This document shows, one piece after another, positions 5,954-11,901 of a stretch of DNA of 24,606 nucleotides. The notes under the pieces are model-generated. The model saw only the letters and a program-made list of their open reading frames with translations. It did no database searches and had not been told where the DNA came from. A program made the translations under genes and the position numbers. The stretch lies in NCBI GenBank assembly GCA_964400885.1, contig CAYNWH010000014.1, forward strand, positions 1 through 24,606, read 5' to 3'. This DNA comes from CAYNWH01 sp964400885 (GTDB lineage Bacteria > Patescibacteriota > Patescibacteriia > CAIXNZ01). Positions within the stretch are counted from its first letter, which is position 1; each line of letters starts with the position of its first letter.

Positions 5954-6069
5954 CTGCCTTCGTAAAATGGCCTGATAGCCAAGTAGTAAGGCAAGGGTCT
6001 GCAAAACCCTTATGCGTGGGTGCAAATCCCACTCAGGCCTCAATGTTATATTATTTTACTTCGGCAGAC
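5948..6069. repeat. Imperfect inverted repeat flanking the inner tRNA-Cys
   Basis: Left arm 5948-5968 (GTCTGCC...GTAAAAT) and right arm 6053-6069 (ATTTTAC...GGCAGAC) are inverted copies with a few mismatches in between, and enclose the intact tRNA-Cys. The left arm starts in the anticodon loop of the outer tRNA half. Confidence 0.6.
5969..6040 (+). tRNA. tRNA-Cys (anticodon GCA)
   Basis: 72-nt cloverleaf: acceptor GGCCTGA/TCAGGCC, D stem GCC/GGC, anticodon stem AGGGT/ACCCT with loop CTGCAAA (anticodon GCA), T stem GTGGG/CCCAC, discriminator T as expected for tRNA-Cys. CCA is not encoded. The D loop has AG where GG (18-19) is usual, and the T loop is TGCAAAT rather than TTCAAAT. It is nested between the halves of a second tRNA-Cys-like sequence. 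Confidence 0.93.
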
Positions 6070-6088
6070 TAAAATCCGATTAATTAAA

Positions 6089-6145
6089 GCCCTCCAAAGC
6101 TTTCCCGACTTCCGAAGCTTCAGCCAAGGAAGTAGCGACGGCGGG
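6089..6145. repeat. Dispersed GC-rich palindromic repeat
   Basis: Contains TTCCGAAGCTTCAGCCAAGG (6110 onward), the same element as the one inside the methyltransferase gene at 24081-24112, flanked by CCCTCC and GGCGGG ends. It lies in the DNA that splits the outer tRNA-Cys-like gene. Confidence 0.7.
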
Positions 6146-6146
6146 A

Positions 6147-6184
6147 AAAACCCTTATGCATGGGTGCAATTCCCATAGTGGCCT
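6147..6184 (+). pseudogene. 3' half of the interrupted tRNA-Cys-like gene
   Basis: Starts in the anticodon loop (AAAACCCTTATGC), then a T arm with stem ATGGG/CCCAT and loop TGCAATT, then acceptor strand AGTGGCC and discriminator T84. Acceptor and T-stem changes relative to the intact tRNA-Cys are compensated on the opposite strand. About 193 bp separate it from the 5' half. Confidence 0.7.
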
Positions 6185-6195
6185 TCAGCAAATTT

Positions 6196-7653
6196 ATGTC
6201 TAAGGCATTATTTTACAGTACTAATAATAAGGCAAAAAAAATTAATTTCCAAACAGCTTTATTGCAAGGTTTAGCGCCTGATTATGGTCTTTACATGATT
6301 GCGCGCCAAAACGTCCCCAAAATCGATCCGGAAATAATTAAACAAATGAAGCAATCTTCTTATGCAGAAATTGCTTTTTTTGTTTTAAATGCTTTTTTAA
6401 AAGCAGAAATACCAGAAAATGATCTTAAAGAATTGCTGGCCGATGCTTATAGCCAGAAGAAAATACTAACAAAAATTGAGCAAGTGACTGGCAAAACTCA
6501 TATTATGTGGCTAACGCAAGGCCCTACTTATTCTTTTAAAGACTACGCCGCCAGATTTTTTGCCAGGGCTCTCAATTATTTCTTAGGTAAAAATCAATTA
6601 AAAAGAGTTGTGATTGTAGCCACAAGCGGCGACACTGGCGGAGCAGTAGCTGATGCTTTGCATAGTTTAAATAATGTTACGAATATTGTTTTTTTTCCAA
6701 AAGATTCTATCTCCGAAGGCCAAAGGCGCCAAATGACAACTTTGGGTGATAATATTTATGCTTTTAGCGTTAATGGCGATTTTGATGTTTGCCAGGCTTT
6801 AGCTAAAAATTTATTAGGCGATAAAGAATTTGCTCAAGAAATTTTTCATGATCCATCGCGTTTTACTTCAGCGAATTCTATCTCTTTAGGCCGCTTATTG
6901 CCCCAGGCAGTTTATCCTTTTTTTGCTTATTCAAGAATTGCTAATTATCCTGAACCAATGATTACCAGTATTCCTTCAGGCAATTTTGGTGATATGATGG
7001 GCACTGTTTTAGCTAAGCAAATGGGGCTACCCATTGCTAAAATTATTTGCGGCGTCAATGAAAACAGAGAATTCCCTGAATTTTTAGAAACAGGTGAATA
7101 TATAATTGGACCATCAAAAAAATCACCTTCTTCTGCCATGATTGTTTCCCATCCTTCAAATTTAGTCCGTTTAATAGATTTTTATGGCGGCCATATGTAT
7201 GACGAACGAGATGCTCAAACTCAAAGAGTAATTAAGCCGGGCCTAATTGATAAAATGCCTGATTTAAAAGCAATGAGAAAAGATCTTTATTCTATCGGTA
7301 TTAGTAATACTGAGCATTACAAAACCATGAAAACAGTTTATAATAAATATAAAATTATTTTAGATCCTCATGGCGCAGTTGGCTGGCAAAGTTTAGAAAC
7401 TTATTTAAATGGCCAGCATGATCAATTAGCAGTTATTTATGAAACAGCAGATCCAGGTAAATTTCCTAAAGATGTAAAAAAAGCAACTGGCCTTATCCCT
7501 TCTTTGCCAGCTGGCATCAAAAAACAAGCCCAGCTGCCAGAAAGAATTTACACTATTGAAAATGAACCTGAATATAATAAAGCTGGTTTAAAATTGAGCG
7601 CCAAGCAAATTAATGAAGCGAAATTAAAAATTAAAAAAATTTTTAATACCTAA
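6196..7653 (+). CDS. thrC: Threonine synthase
   Basis: PLP enzyme converting O-phosphohomoserine to threonine. Motifs: GPTYSFKDYAARFF with the PLP-binding lysine K115, VATSGDTGGAVADAL (phosphate-binding loop), and SGNFGDMMGTVLAKQMGLP. Length 485 fits the longer threonine synthase class (E. coli/yeast type), which has an N-terminal extension; the sequence begins in the usual way, ALFYSTNNKAKKINFQTALL. Start: ATG at 6196; upstream in-frame codons run into the tRNA half ending at 6184, only 11 bases away. No SD is visible, so translation may start on a very short leader after tRNA processing. It is followed after 4 bases by a small Cys-containing gene, so it leads a small operon that ends at the hairpin at 8422. 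Confidence 0.95.
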   Translation: MSKALFYSTNNKAKKINFQTALLQGLAPDYGLYMIARQNVPKIDPEIIKQMKQSSYAEIAFFVLNAFLKAEIPENDLKELLADAYSQKKILTKIEQVTGKTHIMWLTQGPTYSFKDYAARFFARALNYFLGKNQLKRVVIVATSGDTGGAVADALHSLNNVTNIVFFPKDSISEGQRRQMTTLGDNIYAFSVNGDFDVCQALAKNLLGDKEFAQEIFHDPSRFTSANSISLGRLLPQAVYPFFAYSRIANYPEPMITSIPSGNFGDMMGTVLAKQMGLPIAKIICGVNENREFPEFLETGEYIIGPSKKSPSSAMIVSHPSNLVRLIDFYGGHMYDERDAQTQRVIKPGLIDKMPDLKAMRKDLYSIGISNTEHYKTMKTVYNKYKIILDPHGAVGWQSLETYLNGQHDQLAVIYETADPGKFPKDVKKATGLIPSLPAGIKKQAQLPERIYTIENEPEYNKAGLKLSAKQINEAKLKIKKIFNT

Positions 7654-7657
7654 AAAT

Positions 7658-7891
7658 ATGACTAAAAACTTAAATTGCCAGACAGGATTAAAACCAGAAA
7701 GTATTAATCGAGAAGTTTTTGAGAAAGAACTTGAATTATGTAAAAAATTAAATAAAAAAAATTCTGGCTCATGTGGCTGGGGCAAATGCAATTCTTGCGG
7801 AGTAATACCTTTACTATATAAACTTTATAAAGGTGAGCTGATTGAAGATTCAAAGCAAATTCAAGATATAAAGAATAATCTATTTAACTAA
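7658..7891 (+). CDS. Hypothetical small Cys-rich protein, 77 residues
   Basis: Family not recognised. The centre holds GSCGWGKCNSCG (residues about 37-48) with three cysteines in a C-x4-C-x2-C pattern, plus C6 and C28, suggesting a metal or Fe-S site. The middle segment VIPLLYKLYKGELI is hydrophobic but too short for a membrane helix. It starts 4 bases after the thrC stop and is followed after 7 bases by the next gene, so it is inside the operon. No SD is seen; translational coupling to thrC is likely. Confidence 0.7.
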   Translation: MTKNLNCQTGLKPESINREVFEKELELCKKLNKKNSGSCGWGKCNSCGVIPLLYKLYKGELIEDSKQIQDIKNNLFN

Positions 7892-7898
7892 TAATTCC

Positions 7899-8282
7899 AT
7901 GGGCATTAAAGTAGAATTCAACCCTGACCTAGCTTTAAGAAACATTGAAGAATTTAAAGCGGGCAAACGAAAAATTGAAGAATGTGTTCCGGAAAACCTG
8001 GAAAAAGGTAAAATATATGAATTTCTCAAAGAAGATCAAAGACATTATTGTATGATTTGCCAAAGTCCTTTAGTGGAAACTCAAGGCGGCGGCAAGCTTT
8101 CCAAAGAATTAGCTGCGGTGAGAATTTTAGAAGTCACTCATTTTTTTGATGATAAAAACAAGGTCTGGACTAAAGGCAAATACAGAGTTGAAGAAGTTTT
8201 TGACCCGAATGATAACCGCATCCATTTTCAAAATTGTACCAGAGTCTTTTATGATGATAAAAGCAATTACGATACGATTTAA
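7899..8282 (+). CDS. Hypothetical protein with a CxxC knuckle, 127 residues
   Basis: No named family recognised. The sequence has one CxxC in HYCMICQSPLVETQGGGKL (residues about 49-67), a further Cys near 29 and another near 113 (FQNCTRVFY). The second half (VRILEVTHFFDDKNKVWTKG, YRVEEVF, RIHFQNCTRVFY) reads like a small beta-rich domain. No membrane segment or signal peptide. It is the third gene after thrC, with a 7-base gap from the previous gene, and is followed after 13 bases by a Cys-rich mini-protein with a strong SD. No SD is visible before its own ATG. Confidence 0.7.
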   Translation: MGIKVEFNPDLALRNIEEFKAGKRKIEECVPENLEKGKIYEFLKEDQRHYCMICQSPLVETQGGGKLSKELAAVRILEVTHFFDDKNKVWTKGKYRVEEVFDPNDNRIHFQNCTRVFYDDKSNYDTI

Positions 8283-8295
8283 AAAGGAGGGACCA

Positions 8296-8418
8296 ATGAA
8301 AGATGAAGACCAGGCAGAAAAGCCAATCAAGGAATGCGAATTTGAGGGCACTGATGCTTGCGATAAATGCACCATTCCCTGCCCTAACCATCCCTTGGGA
8401 GAAGATGACAAAAAGTAA
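8296..8418 (+). CDS. Cys-rich acidic mini-protein, 40 residues
   Basis: A short gene with a clear AAGGAGG SD 5 bases before the ATG at 8296; the frame stays open upstream to 8146, but the SD fixes this start. The product is acidic at both ends with four cysteines and one histidine in the middle: C14, C22, C25, C29, H32 (core ACDKCTIPCPNHP). This could be a zinc or Fe-S knuckle, or a small peptide substrate. It is the last gene of the thrC operon and is followed directly by a very strong GC-rich hairpin, then by an ATP-grasp ligase gene. The family is unknown to me. Confidence 0.65.
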   Translation: MKDEDQAEKPIKECEFEGTDACDKCTIPCPNHPLGEDDKK

Positions 8419-8421
8419 AAC

Positions 8422-8450
8422 GTGGGCGCTCCGCAAAGCGGAGCGCCCAC
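8422..8450 (+). terminator. Very strong GC-rich hairpin closing the thrC operon
   Basis: 13-bp perfect stem (GTGGGCGCTCCGC and complement) with an AAA loop. It stands out in this AT-rich DNA. It is followed by AAAATTAAAA rather than T, so it may act more as an mRNA 3' stabiliser or processing stem than as a classical terminator. Confidence 0.6.
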
Positions 8451-8476
8451 AAAATTAAAAATTAAAATCTAAAATC

Positions 8477-9487
8477 ATGTCTAAAATTGATTACTCAAAA
8501 ATTAAAAATAATGTTACTAAAAATCTTTTGCAAACTGCCCAAAAGAGCGGCGTTAAAGTCAGGCAAATTGATCCTCTGTTTTTAAGCTTTGTTTTAGAAT
8601 ATAAGGACAAAAGGTATTATATTTTTCACAAAAAATACGGTCTTAATAAAGTAAATGCTGCTATTGTTTCTAATAAATATTTGACTAATAAAGCTTTGGG
8701 CAGCACAAATCTTAAGGTTCCCAAATCTTTTATTTGCAAAAATATTACTGATGTAGAAAAACTATTAACAACTAAAAAAATAAAATATCCGTTTGTAATC
8801 AAGCCCTTTGATTATTCGCTTGGCGTGGGAGTAACTGCCAATATCACAAATTTTACCATGGTCAAAATCGCTTTTTTTCGCATAAGAAAATATTGGCAGC
8901 AGGCGCAGGCTAAAGGCCGGAAAAAGCGCAAAAAATTTTTCATGGTAGAAGAATATGTTAATGGCAATGACTATCGCCTTCTAGTTTTAAATGGCAAAGT
9001 TATTGCTGTAACTCAGCGGGCCTTCCCGGAAATTATTGGCAATGGTAAAGATACAGTCAAAAATTTGATTAATAAGTATTATCATTCTTTAATTTATTAT
9101 CAGAAAAAAAAGAAAAAACCCCTTTTCGATAAGGAGTTAAAAAGAAATCTAAGCACACAAAAAGTCAATTTTAAAACCATATTAGCTAAAAGTAAAAAAA
9201 TTCGTCTAAGACAAACTGCTAATATTTTCGGCGGCGGCATTGCCATTAATATGACAGATAAGGCTAATTCTTATTATAAAAAAATTGCCATTAAAGCCGC
9301 CAGTGAATTTGGCATGAATATTGCCGGTATTGATTTAATGACTAAAGATATTGCTAAAAAAAGTGATTATAGGATTATTGAAATAAATAGTTTCCCCAGT
9401 TTAGATATGCATGAAAATCCTGATATTGGCAAGCCAGTGCCGGTCACAAAATTAATTCTCAAATCAATTTTCCCGAATTTAAAATAA
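8477..9487 (+). CDS. ATP-grasp ligase, cyanophycin-synthetase / GshF-like
   Basis: ATP-grasp carboxylate-amine ligase, 336 residues. Segments match the ATP-grasp part of cyanophycin synthetase and bifunctional GshF: YPFVIKPFDYSLGVGV (nucleotide-binding lysine and glycine-rich loop, about 103-118), VEEYVNGNDYRLLVLNGKVIAV (about 156-177), IIGNGKDTVKNLI, LRQTANIFGGGIAINMTD, and the metal-binding end IIEINSFPSLDMHENPDIGKP. The Mur-ligase half of CphA is absent, so this is a lone ligase joining an unknown amine to a carboxylate (peptide, amino acid or glutathione-like). The central segment is Lys-rich (KGRKKRKK, QKKKKKP). No SD. Two more ATP-grasp genes lie on the other strand directly downstream. 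Confidence 0.82.
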   Translation: MSKIDYSKIKNNVTKNLLQTAQKSGVKVRQIDPLFLSFVLEYKDKRYYIFHKKYGLNKVNAAIVSNKYLTNKALGSTNLKVPKSFICKNITDVEKLLTTKKIKYPFVIKPFDYSLGVGVTANITNFTMVKIAFFRIRKYWQQAQAKGRKKRKKFFMVEEYVNGNDYRLLVLNGKVIAVTQRAFPEIIGNGKDTVKNLINKYYHSLIYYQKKKKKPLFDKELKRNLSTQKVNFKTILAKSKKIRLRQTANIFGGGIAINMTDKANSYYKKIAIKAASEFGMNIAGIDLMTKDIAKKSDYRIIEINSFPSLDMHENPDIGKPVPVTKLILKSIFPNLK

Positions 9488-9513
9488 CCCAGCCCTTCGC
9501 GAAAGGCTGGGTT
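9486..9513. terminator. Bidirectional terminator between convergent ATP-grasp genes
   Basis: AACCCAGCC (9486-9494) pairs with GGCTGGGTT (9504-9512) around a CTTCGCGAAA loop. The left arm overlaps the stop codon of the + gene. It is nearly the same sequence as the terminator at 4521-4549. Confidence 0.8.
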
Positions 9514-9515
9514 AT

Positions 9516-10373
9516 TTATAGTTTTCTCACTTCTTGAATCAAAAAATCGCCTATAAATTTATGAATCGGCACGCCAGTAACCTGCTCGTGACGGATTAAA
9601 TTGCAAGCCGTATTTATCTCATTCAAAATAAACTCCCCGTCTTTATCTTCAAAAAAATCAATAAAATTTATTTTGGCCTTAAAAGCTTTGGCTGTTTTTT
9701 CTGCTAGTTTTTTCAGCCTATCATCTTCAGTTTCATATTTTTTAATCCTAGGATTTAAGCAAACACTGCATTTCCAACCTTGATCAGGCACATCATAAGT
9801 ATAGGCATTAGCCAAAACTTTATAATTAATAACAATAACTCTAATCAATTTTTGATAGTCAATAAATTGCTGAATTTGAATTTCCTCTCCGGGCACTAAG
9901 TTTATCTTTGCTCTCAATTCCTGCTCTGAAATATCAGCCTTGATTTTTTGGCAAAAAACTCCTTGCCCTTGGCTATGAATTGGCTTAAAAACTAAAATTT
10001 TATATTTTTTTAATAATTCTTGAATTTTTTCTAAATTATGCTTGGCCACTTTATATGTTTTAGCAACTGGCAGCCTGTTTTCTGCGGCATGCATATTGGC
10101 TTTGTACTTATTGCTGGTCAGCTCTAATGTTTGCGGTGAATTAATTATTTTAAAGCCCTGTTTTTCAATTGCAACTAATTTTTTATTAGTGTAAGGACCA
10201 GCAATTCTAGAATAAATCAAAGTTTCAGCTGGCTTTAAATTATTCTCCTTAATTGTCATTTCAATATCTTTTCTGCGCGATAAAAAACAATTTACTCCCT
10301 GACTCAAAATATAATCCTGAATAATTTTAGCATATTTAATGCCCCTCTTTGTATGAATGATTAAGATATTCAT
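9516..10373 (-). CDS. RimK-like ATP-grasp ligase
   Basis: 285-residue ATP-grasp protein of the RimK/LysX/MptN type, which ligate amino acids to a carboxylate. Seen: an N-terminal Rossmann-like start MNILIIHTKRG, the INSPQTLELTSNKYKANMHA segment (family form N-S...NK), VAKTYKV, then ILVFKPIHSQGQGV (ATP-binding lysine and loop, about 128-141), IQQFID, IRVIVINYKVLANAY, and the metal-binding INFIDFFEDKDGEFILNEIN near the end. The catalytic Asp and Glu/Asn of the last motif are present. Its ATG overlaps the stop of the larger ATP-grasp gene by 4 bases, so the two are translationally coupled and probably act in the same pathway. Substrate unknown. Confidence 0.85.
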   Translation of the reverse strand: MNILIIHTKRGIKYAKIIQDYILSQGVNCFLSRRKDIEMTIKENNLKPAETLIYSRIAGPYTNKKLVAIEKQGFKIINSPQTLELTSNKYKANMHAAENRLPVAKTYKVAKHNLEKIQELLKKYKILVFKPIHSQGQGVFCQKIKADISEQELRAKINLVPGEEIQIQQFIDYQKLIRVIVINYKVLANAYTYDVPDQGWKCSVCLNPRIKKYETEDDRLKKLAEKTAKAFKAKINFIDFFEDKDGEFILNEINTACNLIRHEQVTGVPIHKFIGDFLIQEVRKL

Positions 10374-11836
10374 GGCTGTTTTTTGTTAAACATTGCTTTA
10401 TATATAGCATAAACAATTTTCAAATATTTGCCTTTTAACTGAATCCCCTGATTTAAAATATTACCATTAAATAAAACATGGACAATGCGGGCCAAACGGC
10501 TCCATTTTTTTATTTCCGTGCCTTTTTTCGGCACACCATCAACTAAAATAAAATCATTATCAGTTTTTAAGCTTTCATAAAAGATATTTTCAGACAAATA
10601 CTTGATTTTATTTTTATGAAAACGATAAGTCCCGACTGCTAGTTCATTTTTAACCATAATTGAATGATCTCTTATGTTAGACAAAACTAAATGGCTGCCT
10701 TTAATATCTTTATGATACATTTTATTCAAAACGTTAACATTAATTTTATAGGGTATATTTAAAAACTCCAAAAAATGGAAAAAATCCAAAGGAATAATTT
10801 TGTATTTCAAATGAATCATGGAAAGCATGGGAAAAGCGCCAGTGTAGCGCGCATTGCATTCAACGGGATAAACTTTATTTTCTTTTTCATTAACAATAAT
10901 ATCGAGACCAAAAATACCCTTATATCCTTTATCATACATATAATTACCAAACTTTTCGCCTATTGCTTTGGCTTGTTTGTTAATAACCGAACTAAACTTC
11001 AAACCAAATACGTGACCAACAAAAAGCCCATTGCCTTTTTGGGGACTTATCACCTGGGGAATATCCAAAATCTGCTGCTGAATTTTGGAAACTAAAGTCC
11101 CATATTTTGTAGCACAACAGGCGACAGAACAAGATTTACCTTCAATGAATTTCGTTATATTGATTGTTTGCAAGACCTTTTTTTTATAAATGCCATCTTT
11201 GGTCTTTTTCTTAAACTCATTAAATTTTTGTCTGGAATCTATAAACAAAGTGCCCTTGCCGCCCCCCAAACGAAAATCAGGCAGTTGAAAAACAAATTTG
11301 GAGCCATATTTATTTACAAAAAAGTCATAATCATATTCTTTTTTTTGAAAATCGGAAAATTTCATTGTTTCGCCTAAAATTGGCTTAAGTCCTGTCTTAA
11401 CCAATTGTTTCCGAAAATTAAGCTTATTTTCAAACATTTTATTCAAATGGGGTTTATTGGCAATAACTTTGACGCCCAAACCTTTGATTGCTTTTTCAAT
11501 ATTTTTATCGGCTTTATATAAAAACAGATATTTTCTACCTTTATGCTCTTTAATATAATTTTGGACTGTTTGATTGCGTAAAATATTATTGGTATTGGTA
11601 AAATCCAATTTCAAAGTCGGCCGTTTTTTCTTTAAGACAAAAATTTCATCGACATAATCGCGAATAATTTCATTATCAGTGGAATCCTTAAAAGCGATTA
11701 TCTTAAAATTTTTAATAAATAAGCCCGGGAAAAATCGCATAAAAGAAGTTACTCCCACTCCAAAAATAACCCCTTGAGGGTCTAATTTATTTTTCAAAAA
11801 TTTGGCGAAATCCTGATAATTTTTTATATTTAACAT
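10370..11836 (-). CDS. Large ATP-grasp domain protein, 488 residues
   Basis: ATP-grasp protein of unknown substrate. Seen: a preATP-grasp Rossmann region (FGVGVTSFMRFF; IIAFKDSTDNEIIRDYVDEIF), the ATP-grasp core FVFQLPDFRLGGGKGTLFI, TKFIEGKSCSVACCATKYG, GIFGLDIIVNEKENKVYPVECNARYTG with the acidic metal ligands, and a C-terminal basic domain of about 130 residues. Start: an in-frame TTG at 11860 lies upstream of the -10 box, so the ATG at 11836 is correct. The -10 TATAAT (11843-11848) ends 6 bases before this ATG, so the mRNA is predicted to be leaderless. It overlaps the RimK-like gene by ATGA. The operon is divergent from polA across a 65-bp gap. Confidence 0.8.
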   Translation of the reverse strand: MLNIKNYQDFAKFLKNKLDPQGVIFGVGVTSFMRFFPGLFIKNFKIIAFKDSTDNEIIRDYVDEIFVLKKKRPTLKLDFTNTNNILRNQTVQNYIKEHKGRKYLFLYKADKNIEKAIKGLGVKVIANKPHLNKMFENKLNFRKQLVKTGLKPILGETMKFSDFQKKEYDYDFFVNKYGSKFVFQLPDFRLGGGKGTLFIDSRQKFNEFKKKTKDGIYKKKVLQTINITKFIEGKSCSVACCATKYGTLVSKIQQQILDIPQVISPQKGNGLFVGHVFGLKFSSVINKQAKAIGEKFGNYMYDKGYKGIFGLDIIVNEKENKVYPVECNARYTGAFPMLSMIHLKYKIIPLDFFHFLEFLNIPYKINVNVLNKMYHKDIKGSHLVLSNIRDHSIMVKNELAVGTYRFHKNKIKYLSENIFYESLKTDNDFILVDGVPKKGTEIKKWSRLARIVHVLFNGNILNQGIQLKGKYLKIVYAIYKAMFNKKQP

Positions 11837-11842
11837 ATTTAA

Positions 11843-11848
11843 ATTATA
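11843..11848 (-). promoter_or_regulatory. Extended -10 promoter giving a leaderless ATP-grasp mRNA
   Basis: Minus strand TGCTATAAT with TATAAT at 11843-11848 and only 6 bases to the ATG. No good -35 at the right distance. Confidence 0.6.
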
Positions 11849-11883
11849 GCAAAAATTCAAACTTTATTTAAGTGATTAAACAT

Positions 11884-11891
11884 GCTAAAAT
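11884..11891 (+). promoter_or_regulatory. Extended -10 element before polA
   Basis: TGCTAAAAT with TAAAAT at 11886-11891; predicted start near 11898, leaving about 4 nt before the ATG at 11902. No clear -35. Confidence 0.4.
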
Positions 11892-11901
11892 TAATTTAAA
11901 T

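Noticed and set aside
5941..6145. Group I intron in the split tRNA-Cys
   Set aside because: The spacer is only about 190 bp, contains a complete tRNA and repeats, and shows no group I core motifs.
8127..8450. Several overlapping frames on both strands at the end of the thrC operon
   Set aside because: Shadows of the genes at 7899 and 8296; only the frame with the SD at 8284-8290 is kept.
11858..11860. TTG start for the large ATP-grasp gene
   Set aside because: It lies upstream of the TATAAT box at 11843-11848, so it would not be in the mRNA.
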